Below are positions 7,559 through 14,618 of a DNA stretch of 57,111 nt, piece by piece (the first letter of the stretch is position 1; every line of letters starts with the position of its first letter). The translations under genes and the position numbers were made by a program. Source of the DNA: Pseudomonas oryzihabitans (GTDB taxonomy: Bacteria; Pseudomonadota; Gammaproteobacteria; Pseudomonadales; Pseudomonadaceae); contig NZ_VDND01000011.1 in NCBI RefSeq assembly GCF_007665395.1, forward strand, positions 1 through 57,111, given 5' to 3'. The notes under the pieces are model-generated. The model did no database searches. It was not told the DNA's origin and saw nothing but the letters and a program-made list of their open reading frames with translations.

Positions 7559-8341
7559 ATGAATGCAGCCATTCACCTTCCCGAAGAGCGCCAGGCCGCC
7601 ATCCTGGCCTTGCTGCGTGAGCACGGCCGGGTACTGTCGGCCGAGCTGGCGGTCACCTGGGGCATTTCCGAAGACAGCGTGCGGCGTGACCTGCGCGAAC
7701 TGGCGCGCCAGGGGCTCTGCCGCCGGGTGTATGGCGGGGCGCTCTCGCTGTTGACGCCGCCGGAGGCGCTACCGGCCCGTATCGGCCAGCACGAGGTGGC
7801 CAAGCGGGCGCTGGGGCAGGCCGCGGCGGCGCTGGTACAGCCCGGGCAACTGCTGCTGCTGGATGCCGGCTCGACCAACCTGGCCATCGCCCAGGCCCTG
7901 CCGGTCGATCACGACCTGACCGTGGCCACCAATGCCCCGGTCATCGCGACGGCGCTGCTGCAGCGCCAGGGTATCCGGGTGTTGATGATCGGGGGGCTGG
8001 CCGTACCGGCGTCCGGTGCCTGCCTGGGCGCGCGGGCACTGCGTGATCTGCGCGGGGTCCGGGCGGACCTGGCCTTCCTCGGCACCTGCGCCCTGGCGCT
8101 GGAAACCGGGGTGACCGGCTTCGACCTGGAGGAGGCCGAGTTCAAGGCCGCGGTGGCCGAGCAGAGCAGCGAGGTCGCCGTCGCGGTGACCGCCGAGAAG
8201 CTCGACAGCGTGGCCTTCTACCACGTGCTGGACCTCGGCCGGGTGAACCATCTGGTGGTGGACGCCGAGCTGGGCGAGGAGCGCCTGCAACCCTATCGAG
8301 CGGCCGGGCTGCAGCTGCACCAGGCCAAGCCCGACTGCTAG
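7559..8341 (+). CDS. DeoR/GlpR-family transcriptional regulator
   Basis: 260 residues: a winged HTH at 6-60 (ERQAAILALLREHGRV, then ISEDSVRRDLRELARQG and the VYGGA wing) and a C-terminal DeoR sensor domain that binds sugar phosphates (LDAGSTNLAIAQAL, LFLG-like LAFLGTCALALETGVTGFDLEEAEFK). DeoR proteins usually repress sugar or nucleoside use operons. The next gene, an MFS transporter, starts 21 bases after the stop on the same strand and may be in the same unit. The effector is unknown. Confidence 0.85.
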   Translation: MNAAIHLPEERQAAILALLREHGRVLSAELAVTWGISEDSVRRDLRELARQGLCRRVYGGALSLLTPPEALPARIGQHEVAKRALGQAAAALVQPGQLLLLDAGSTNLAIAQALPVDHDLTVATNAPVIATALLQRQGIRVLMIGGLAVPASGACLGARALRDLRGVRADLAFLGTCALALETGVTGFDLEEAEFKAAVAEQSSEVAVAVTAEKLDSVAFYHVLDLGRVNHLVVDAELGEERLQPYRAAGLQLHQAKPDC

Positions 8342-8362
8342 TCCTCTTCTGCAAGGATCACC

Positions 8363-9496
8363 ATGACCACCGCCGCCTTGCGCCGCCAACGCCGCGCCAC
8401 CTTCACCGTCTTTCTCGCCAATGGCTGCGGGATCGGCGGCTGGGCCGCCGCCATCCCCGAGCTGAAGCGCGATCTGGCGCTGGGGGACGGCCAGCTCAGC
8501 CTGGTACTGCTCGCCGTCGCCCTGGGCGCCATGCTCACCATGCCCTTCGCCGGCGTGCTGGTACCGCGCCTAGGGGGTACCGGCCGCCTCACCCGCTGCA
8601 GCATCCTCGCCTTCGTGCTGGTGCTGAGTTGGCCGGGGGCGGCGCCGTCGTTGCTCTGGCTGCTGCCCGCCGCGCTGCTGCTGGGCGCCTGCAACGGGCT
8701 GATCGACGTGGCCATGAATGCCCATGCCAGCGATGTCGAGCGGCGCTGGGACGGCCCCCTGATGTCGTCCTTCCATGCCGCCTTCAGCCTGGGCGGTTTC
8801 CTCGGCGCGGGGCTCGGGGCGCTGGTGCTGCACCTGGGCGCCTCGGCGCTGCTGGTGCTGCTGGCGGCGGCCCTGCTCGCGCTGGTCCTGGCGCTGCCGG
8901 CCGCCCTGGCGCTGGACGAGGGCGATCGCAGTCCGGTGAGCCATGCCTTGCGCCTGCCGGATCGGCGGGTGCTGGCACTGGGCTTGATCGCCCTGGGCTG
9001 CCTGATGCTGGAAGGCGCCATGACCGACTGGAGCGCCGTCTACCTGGACCAGGTGGGCGGGGCGACGCCAGTGGTGGCGACCCTCGGCTACGCGGCCTTC
9101 TCCCTGACCATGCTGATCGGTCGCCTCTGCGGCGATGGCATCCGGCGGCGCTTCGGCGGCCCCCAGGTGATCTCCGGCGGCGCGCTGCTGGCCACCCTGG
9201 GGCTGGCCGTGGCGGTGCTGCTGCCGGCCCCCTGGACGGCGATCCTGGGCTTCGCCCTGGTCGGCCTGGGCCTCGCCAACGTGGTACCGGCGGCCTTCAG
9301 CGCGGCGGGGCAGGTGGCCGAGACCCCGGCCACCGGTATCGCCATGACCGCCACCGCCGGCTACCTGGGTTTCCTGCTCGGTCCGCCGTTGATCGGCGCC
9401 GTGGCAGGGCAGGTGGGGCTGCGCGGCAGCCTGCTGCTGTTGACCCTGATCGGGGTGGCGGTGGCGCTCCTGGCGCTGCGCCAGCGCAAGCCATGA
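8363..9496 (+). CDS. MFS transporter (YbjJ-like)
   Basis: A 377-residue, 12-helix major facilitator. The N-terminal RRATFTVFLANGCGIGGWAAAIPELKR, then ALGDGQLSLVLLAVALGAMLTMPFAG and NGLIDVAMNAHA, match the YbjJ-like subgroup of transporters of unknown substrate. The MNAHASDVERRW segment is well kept. It follows a DeoR-type regulator by 21 bases, so its substrate may be the sugar or sugar derivative sensed by that protein. The start ATG has AAGGA 9 bases upstream. Confidence 0.8.
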   Translation: MTTAALRRQRRATFTVFLANGCGIGGWAAAIPELKRDLALGDGQLSLVLLAVALGAMLTMPFAGVLVPRLGGTGRLTRCSILAFVLVLSWPGAAPSLLWLLPAALLLGACNGLIDVAMNAHASDVERRWDGPLMSSFHAAFSLGGFLGAGLGALVLHLGASALLVLLAAALLALVLALPAALALDEGDRSPVSHALRLPDRRVLALGLIALGCLMLEGAMTDWSAVYLDQVGGATPVVATLGYAAFSLTMLIGRLCGDGIRRRFGGPQVISGGALLATLGLAVAVLLPAPWTAILGFALVGLGLANVVPAAFSAAGQVAETPATGIAMTATAGYLGFLLGPPLIGAVAGQVGLRGSLLLLTLIGVAVALLALRQRKP

Positions 9497-9563
9497 TGTC
9501 TCGCCAGGGAACCCCGCTGCGCTGAGCAGACCCAAGAGGGAACGGAAATCCAAGGAGGCGGCC

Positions 9564-11612
9564 ATGACGCGCCCACGCAAGATCCTCGCCTGGCTGCTGG
9601 GAATCATCCTGCTGCTGCTCGTAGTACTGGTGGTGGCGTTGGCCACCTTCGACTGGAATCGGCTCAAGCCGACCCTCAACGAGCAGGTATCGAACGCCTT
9701 GCACCGGCCGTTCGCCATCGAGGGCAACCTAGGCGTGGTCTGGCAGCGCGAGCCTGACGAGGGCGGCTGGCGCGCCTGGATCCCCTGGCCGCACATCGCC
9801 GCCGAGGACCTCAACCTGGGCAATCCGGACTGGGCCAAGGAAAAGACCTTCGTCCATCTCGACCGGGTGCAACTACGGATTTCGCCGCTGGCGCTGCTGG
9901 CCAAGCAGATCTACATCCCGCGCATCGCCCTCACCGGGCCGGTGGTGAATGCCCAGCGGCTGGCCGATGGCCGCAACAGCTGGACCTTCGAGACCGCCGA
10001 GAAGGATCCCCAGGCCGAACCCTCGCCCTGGACGGTGGACATCGGCACCATCGGCTTCGATGCCGGCCAGGTCGGTTTCGACGATGCCCAGACCGCGACG
10101 CGCCTGCGGGCGCGGATCACCTCGCTGGATGCGCCCATCGCCTATGCCGATCTGGTGGGCAAGCAGGGCACCTCGCGCCAGCGCGCCAACGTCAAGCAGA
10201 CCCAGGCCTTCCAGTTCGCCGTGGCAGTGGAGGGCAGCTACAAGCAGGTGCCGGTCAGCGGTCGTGGCCAGATCGGCGGCCTGCTGGCGCTGCAGGATGC
10301 CGACACGCCGTTCCCCATCCAACTGGATGCCCGCGCCGGAGAGACCCGGGTGCAGCTGTTCGGCACCCTGACCGATCCGCGGCGCCTGGGCGCCCTGGAT
10401 CTGCACCTGGTGCTGGAAGGCAAGAGCCTGGCCCAGCTCTATCCGCTGACCGGGGTCACCCTGCCGGAGACGGCGCCCTATGCCACTGACGGTCATCTCA
10501 CGGTCAAGCTCAACGACCCGGCGGGCGCGCGCTTCAGCTACGAAGATTTCAACGGCCGGGTAGGCAAGAGCGATCTGCACGGCGACGTGCTGTTCACCGG
10601 TGGCCAGCCGCGGCCCAAGCTCAGCGGCACCCTGCGCTCCGATCAGTTGCTGTTCGAAGACCTGGCCCCTCTGATCGGCGCCGATACCAAGGAGCAGCAG
10701 GTGGCCAAGGGCGAGACCAGCAAGCAACCGGCGGACAAGGCGTTGCCGGTCTCCGAATTCCGTACCGAGCGCTGGCGCGCCATGGACGCCGACGTGCGCT
10801 TCACCGGCAAGCGCATCGTGCAGAACGCGCAATTGCCGATCACCGACCTCAACACCCATGTGCGCCTGACCGACGGCGTGCTGCTGCTCGACCCCCTGCG
10901 TTTCGGCGTGGCGGGCGGGGACCTGAACACCACGGTCCGCCTCGAGGGCAACCAGACGCCACTGCGCGGACGGGTCGACCTCCATGTCCGCCGGGTGAAG
11001 CTCAACCAGCTGTTCCCTACGGTGGAAACCATGAAGCGCAGCATGGGTGAGCTCAATGGCGATGCCACCCTGAGCGGCACCGGCAATTCGGTGGCGGCCC
11101 TGCTGGGCACCAGCGATGGCGACCTCAAGCTGTTGATGAACGATGGCCGCATCAGTCGCAGCCTGATGGAACTGGCGGGACTCAACGTGGGCAACTACCT
11201 GGTCGACCGGCTGTTCGGCGACGACGAGGTGGAGATCAATTGCGCGGTCGCCGACCTCGACTTCAAGAAGGGCCTGGTCCAGCCCAAGGTGTTCGTGCTC
11301 GATACCGAGAACGCCCTGATCAACATCACCGGCACCATCAACCTGGCGAACGAGCGGCTGGATCTCACGGTGGATCCCCACAGCAAGGGGCTGCGCATCT
11401 TCTCGCTGCGTTCGCCGCTCTATGTGCAGGGCACGCTGAAGAATCCGTCGCCGGGGGTAAAGGCGCTGCCGCTGGCCGCGCGCGGTGCGGTGGCGGCGTT
11501 GCTGGCCACCTTCGCCGCCCCTGCCGCTGGTCTGCTGGCGCTGGTGGCGCCGAGCAACGAGCAGGGCGCCCAGTGCAGCGCGCTGCTGCAGCAGATGCGC
11601 TCTGGGCGCTGA
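9564..11612 (+). CDS. AsmA-family protein
   Basis: A 682-residue envelope protein: short cytoplasmic N-terminus, one membrane helix (residues 9-29) and a long periplasmic beta-rich repeat region of the AsmA type, beginning FDWNRLKPTLNEQVSNALHRPFAIEGNL and ending in the AsmA C-terminal domain (NINCAVADLDFKKG-like segment around 565 and INLANERLDLTVDPHSKGL). AsmA relatives form hydrophobic grooves thought to move phospholipids between membranes. The size and the acidic W-rich second block (EGGWRAWIPWPHI) resemble the YhjG-type branch. AAGGAGG lies 6 bases before the ATG. It is the first gene of a group ending at the 12.6 kb terminator. Confidence 0.85.
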   Translation: MTRPRKILAWLLGIILLLLVVLVVALATFDWNRLKPTLNEQVSNALHRPFAIEGNLGVVWQREPDEGGWRAWIPWPHIAAEDLNLGNPDWAKEKTFVHLDRVQLRISPLALLAKQIYIPRIALTGPVVNAQRLADGRNSWTFETAEKDPQAEPSPWTVDIGTIGFDAGQVGFDDAQTATRLRARITSLDAPIAYADLVGKQGTSRQRANVKQTQAFQFAVAVEGSYKQVPVSGRGQIGGLLALQDADTPFPIQLDARAGETRVQLFGTLTDPRRLGALDLHLVLEGKSLAQLYPLTGVTLPETAPYATDGHLTVKLNDPAGARFSYEDFNGRVGKSDLHGDVLFTGGQPRPKLSGTLRSDQLLFEDLAPLIGADTKEQQVAKGETSKQPADKALPVSEFRTERWRAMDADVRFTGKRIVQNAQLPITDLNTHVRLTDGVLLLDPLRFGVAGGDLNTTVRLEGNQTPLRGRVDLHVRRVKLNQLFPTVETMKRSMGELNGDATLSGTGNSVAALLGTSDGDLKLLMNDGRISRSLMELAGLNVGNYLVDRLFGDDEVEINCAVADLDFKKGLVQPKVFVLDTENALINITGTINLANERLDLTVDPHSKGLRIFSLRSPLYVQGTLKNPSPGVKALPLAARGAVAALLATFAAPAAGLLALVAPSNEQGAQCSALLQQMRSGR

Positions 11613-11744
11613 ATTGGCGTCCATCATCGGGGGACTTGACAGATGACCGTTCGGCGGCAGGTGGCGATGGGGGAAGAACCGCTCTGGTTGGCCAGGCTCT
11701 ATACCTGTAACCCGAGTCGGGCAGCCTTTTCGCGGAGATCTCTC

Positions 11745-11981
11745 ATGCGTGACGACACCGATAGCCATTACGAAATCCACTACAAGTTGCTGGGCGAGAG
11801 CTACACCGACCGCATCAGCAACCTGGACGTACCCATCACCGACGTGGTCCGCGACCTGGCCTGCCGGCACCTGGATGCGATCAACGACGAGCGCTTCCAG
11901 CTGGCCGACATCGAGTCGGGCCAGGCACTGGTAGCCTTGCACGACGTCTCCATCCACCGCGTCTCGCCGGAAGCGCCATGA
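11745..11981 (+). CDS. Small hypothetical protein, paralogue of the 14.0 kb gene
   Basis: A 78-residue acidic cytoplasmic protein I cannot assign to a named family. It starts MRDDTDSHYEIHYKLLGESY and resembles the 79-residue protein at 13932-14171 in its first 40 positions (HY-I-Y-L-GE--T, then a D/E-rich strand and a helix). I chose this ATG because GGAG lies 7 bases upstream; a longer frame to 11643 has no ribosome site and an unlikely sequence. The stop overlaps the lipoprotein start by ATGA, so the two are co-translated. Confidence 0.7.
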   Translation: MRDDTDSHYEIHYKLLGESYTDRISNLDVPITDVVRDLACRHLDAINDERFQLADIESGQALVALHDVSIHRVSPEAP

Positions 11982-12199
11982 GTCGCGCGCTGCGAGGTGG
12001 ATGGCTGGCGCTGGCCGTGATGGGCCTGGCTGCCTGCTCCACCGAGACGCTGGTGACCTTGCAAGACGGTACCCAGTACATCACCGAGGATCGTCCCAAT
12101 ACCAAGACGGCCGACGGCTTCTACGAATTCACCGATGTGGCCGGTCGCCACGTGCGAGTGAAGGCGTCCGACGTGGCCACCATCAAGGCGGAAGACTGA
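11978..12199 (+). CDS. YgdI/YgdR-family lipoprotein (DUF903)
   Basis: A 73-residue lipoprotein. The signal peptide ends in the lipobox LAAC with the lipidated Cys20. The mature part is the compact SH3-like DUF903 domain: VTLQDGTQYITEDRPNTK, then GFYEFTDVAGRHVRVKASDVATI. Family members are small outer- or inner-membrane lipoproteins of unknown role. It is translationally coupled to the small gene upstream and followed after 13 bases by the Rho-N-type protein, so three short genes share one transcript. Confidence 0.88.
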   Translation: MSRALRGGWLALAVMGLAACSTETLVTLQDGTQYITEDRPNTKTADGFYEFTDVAGRHVRVKASDVATIKAED

Positions 12200-12212
12200 C
12201 GAGGAGACTGCC

Positions 12213-12614
12213 ATGCCCCGCGGCGACAAGGCGAAGTACAGCGACAAGCAGGAACGCAAGGCCGAGCACATCGAGGAGAGCTACGAGAAGAAGGGCGTCT
12301 CCGAGGATGAAGCCGAAGCCCGGGCCTGGGCGACGGTGAACAAGCAGTCCGGCGGCGGCGAGAAAGGCGGTTCCGGCAAGAGCAAAAGCGACACGGCCAA
12401 GCGTGCCGATCGCAAGGATTCGGCTCGACGCGCAGTAGCGACTAAGCAAGGGCACTCACCGAACGGTGGCCGGGCTACGGCACGGCGGTCGCGCAGCGGC
12501 AGCACTTCACTCAGCGAGATGACCCGCGATGAACTGGTGAAGAAGGCCGCCGAGCAAAATGTGAGGGGCCGTTCGCGGATGAAGAAGGACGAATTGATTC
12601 GCGCCCTGAGTTGA
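12213..12614 (+). CDS. Charged protein with C-terminal Rho-N-like module
   Basis: 133 residues, mostly Lys, Glu, Ser and Arg. The N-terminus (KYSDKQERKAEHIEESYEKKG, then SEDEAEARAWATVNKQSGGG) is the widespread short domain often misnamed plasmid stabilisation protein. A Ser/Lys/Arg linker follows, and residues 103-132 form MTRDELVKKAAEQNVRGRSR-MKKDELIRAL, nearly identical to the C-terminus of the DUF5872 protein at 5540. The module is of the Rho N-terminal/SAP type and suggests nucleic-acid binding. GAGGAG precedes the ATG and a strong terminator follows. Confidence 0.8.
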   Translation: MPRGDKAKYSDKQERKAEHIEESYEKKGVSEDEAEARAWATVNKQSGGGEKGGSGKSKSDTAKRADRKDSARRAVATKQGHSPNGGRATARRSRSGSTSLSEMTRDELVKKAAEQNVRGRSRMKKDELIRALS

Positions 12615-12630
12615 GACTCTGGTACGCACG

Positions 12631-12657
12631 AAAAAGCCGGACAGCGTCCGGCTTTTT
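12631..12657. terminator. Bidirectional terminator
   Basis: Stem AAAAAGCCGGA / TCCGGCTTTTT (11 bp) with loop CAGCG. The A-run before and T-run after allow it to end transcripts from both the Rho-N-type gene on the left and rlmI on the right. Confidence 0.92.
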
Positions 12658-12670
12658 CTTTGCCTGGGTT

Positions 12671-13864
12671 TCAGCTAGGCAGCAGGCGGCAGGTCAGGCT
12701 CTTGATGTAGCGGGTTTCCGGGATCGCCGGGTGCACCGGGTGATCCGGGCCCTGGGCACCGCGCTCGAGGATCTGCAGGTTGCGGTCCAGGTGGCGGGCA
12801 CTGCCGAGCAGGATGTTCTGCAGGTCGTCTTCCGGCAGGTGCATGGAACAGGAGGCGCTGACCAGGATGCCGTCCTTGTTGAGCAGGCGCATGGCCTGTT
12901 CGTTGAGGCGACGGTAGGCGGCCTCGCCGTTCTTCAGGTCCTTGCGCTTCTTGATGAAGGCTGGCGGGTCAGCGACGATGACGTCGAATTTTTCCTCACC
13001 GGCCTTGAGCTCCTTGAGCGCCTCGAAGACATCGCCTTCGACGCACACCAGCTTTTCAGCCAGGCCGTTGAGGGCGGCATTGCGCTCCACGCCATCGAGG
13101 GCGAAGCCCGAGGCATCCACGCACATGACCTCACTGGCGCCGAAGGCGGCAGCCTGCACGCCCCAGCCGCCGATGTAGCTGAACAGATCGAGCACCCGCT
13201 TGCCTTCGACATAGGGCGCCAGGCGCGCCCGGTTGAGGCGGTGGTCGTAGAACCAGCCGGTCTTCTGGCCTTCGCGCACCGGGGCTTCGAAGCGCACGCC
13301 ATTCTCCTCCAACGCCACCCAGTCGGGCACCTCGCCGTAGGCGACCTCCACGTAGCTGCCGAGGCCTTCGGCGGCGCGGGCGCTGCCGTCGTTCTTCCAC
13401 AGCACGCCCTGGGGCTTGAACACCTGCAGCAGGGCGGCGAGGATGGCCTCGCGCTGGCGCTCCATGGTCGCCGAGGCGATCTGCACTACCAGGATGTCGT
13501 TGAAACGGTCCACCACCAGGCCGGGCAAGAGGTCGGAATCACCGTAGACCAGCCGATAGCAGTGGCTGCCGAACAGACGCTCGCGCAGGCTCAGGGCCAC
13601 CTTGAGGCGATGCACCAGCAGCGACTTGTCCAACGTGTAGCCGGTATCACGGGAGAACAGGCGGGCGCAGATCAGGTTGTTCGGCGACAGGGCCACTACG
13701 CCCAGCGGCTTGCCGCTGGTGGTTTCCAGGATGGCCTGGTCGCCCGGCTCGAAGGCGGTGAGCGGCGTGGCGACGACGTCCACCTCGTTGCTGTACACCC
13801 AGAGGTGCCCGGCGCGCAGACGGCGGTCGGCATTGGCTTTGAGGCGCAGGCGAGGCAGGGTCAT
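12671..13864 (-). CDS. rlmI: 23S rRNA m5C1962 methyltransferase RlmI
   Basis: A 397-residue SAM-dependent methyltransferase for cytosine 1962 of 23S rRNA. An N-terminal PUA domain (RLRLKANADRRLRAGHLWVYSNEV) is followed by a central RlmI-like domain and a Rossmann methyltransferase domain: VLDLFSYIGGWGVQAAAFGA binds SAM, DPPAFIKKRK carries the catalytic-loop Pro-Pro, and SASCSMHL holds the catalytic cysteine. I chose the ATG giving MTLPRLRLK, which has GGAG upstream; an in-frame upstream GTG would add 17 residues without family support. It is monocistronic, ending against a shared terminator. Confidence 0.92.
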   Translation of the reverse strand: MTLPRLRLKANADRRLRAGHLWVYSNEVDVVATPLTAFEPGDQAILETTSGKPLGVVALSPNNLICARLFSRDTGYTLDKSLLVHRLKVALSLRERLFGSHCYRLVYGDSDLLPGLVVDRFNDILVVQIASATMERQREAILAALLQVFKPQGVLWKNDGSARAAEGLGSYVEVAYGEVPDWVALEENGVRFEAPVREGQKTGWFYDHRLNRARLAPYVEGKRVLDLFSYIGGWGVQAAAFGASEVMCVDASGFALDGVERNAALNGLAEKLVCVEGDVFEALKELKAGEEKFDVIVADPPAFIKKRKDLKNGEAAYRRLNEQAMRLLNKDGILVSASCSMHLPEDDLQNILLGSARHLDRNLQILERGAQGPDHPVHPAIPETRYIKSLTCRLLPS

Positions 13865-13931
13865 GAAGGTCTCCGGCGAAGGGGGCAAAAGCGCGGAATT
13901 ATAGCGCAAAGCCATCCGCCTGGGCCGGCCG

Positions 13932-14171
13932 TCAGTCCCGCTGGCTGACCTCGATGTCGCTCAGCCCGGCTTCCTGGGCGCGGCGGGCGATGCTCGGCTG
14001 GGCATGACGTTCCCAGGGCGCATCGACCACCACCTGGGGTTCCTCGACGTGCTTGATCAGCAACTGCAGCACGGCTTCTTCGTCGGTGACCGGTTCGAAG
14101 CTTTCCAGCTCGTGGGTGAGCGGCTCGCCGTTGAGGCGATAGCTGATCTGGTAATGGTGCAGCGTGTGCAT
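13932..14171 (-). CDS. Small hypothetical protein, paralogue of the 11.7 kb gene
   Basis: A 79-residue acidic protein, MHTLHHYQISYRLNGEPL at the start, with no family I can name. It shares with the 78-residue protein at 11745-11981 the opening HYxIxYxLxGExxT, an acidic strand ending in P-T/D and a following helix (LQLLIKH versus RDLACRH). The C-terminal half (QAGLSDIEVSQRD) differs. It lies between cueR and rlmI, all on the minus strand, with a 60-base gap to cueR, so it may be read through from the copper operon. Confidence 0.65.
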   Translation of the reverse strand: MHTLHHYQISYRLNGEPLTHELESFEPVTDEEAVLQLLIKHVEEPQVVVDAPWERHAQPSIARRAQEAGLSDIEVSQRD

Positions 14172-14231
14172 GGGCGCAACCTCGATCGCGGGGGACTAAG
14201 CGATGGACCCCGCGAGGCGGCGCCGGTTGCG

Positions 14232-14618
14232 TCAGCCGCCGAGGGTATCGAGGATCGGGCAGTCGGGGCGGGCATCGCCCTGGCAGCAGGAGACCAGCTC
14301 GGCCAGGGTGCTGCGCAGGCGACTCAGCTCGGCGATCTTCAGTTCCAGTTCGGCGATGTGCCGCTTGGCCAGCGCCTTGACGTCGGCGCTGGCGCGCTGG
14401 CGGTCCTGCCAGAGGCTGAGCAACTGGCGGATCTCCTCCAGGCTGAAGCCCAGCTCCCGCGAACGGCGGACGAAGGCCAGCACCCGCAGGTCTTCCGCGC
14501 CGTACTGGCGATAGCCGCTGTCGGTGCGGCCCGCGGGGGCCAGCAGACCGATCCGCTCGTAATAGCGCAGCATCTTGGCGGTGAGCCCACTGGCCTTGGC
14601 GGCCTGGCCGATGTTCAT
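14232..14618 (-). CDS. cueR: Copper-responsive MerR-family regulator CueR
   Basis: A 128-residue dimeric activator that senses cytosolic Cu(I) and remodels promoters with an overlong spacer. The winged HTH is at 1-70 (MNIGQAAKASGLTAKMLRYY, then GYRQYG), a dimerisation helix follows, and the metal loop carries Cys112 and Cys120 (CCQGDARPDC), the exact CueR spacing. An extra Cys111 is present. The start overlaps the stop of copA by four bases, so the regulator is the second gene of the copA operon and is probably induced by the same operator it binds. A separate divergent cueR arrangement is more usual in pseudomonads. Confidence 0.93.
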   Translation of the reverse strand: MNIGQAAKASGLTAKMLRYYERIGLLAPAGRTDSGYRQYGAEDLRVLAFVRRSRELGFSLEEIRQLLSLWQDRQRASADVKALAKRHIAELELKIAELSRLRSTLAELVSCCQGDARPDCPILDTLGG

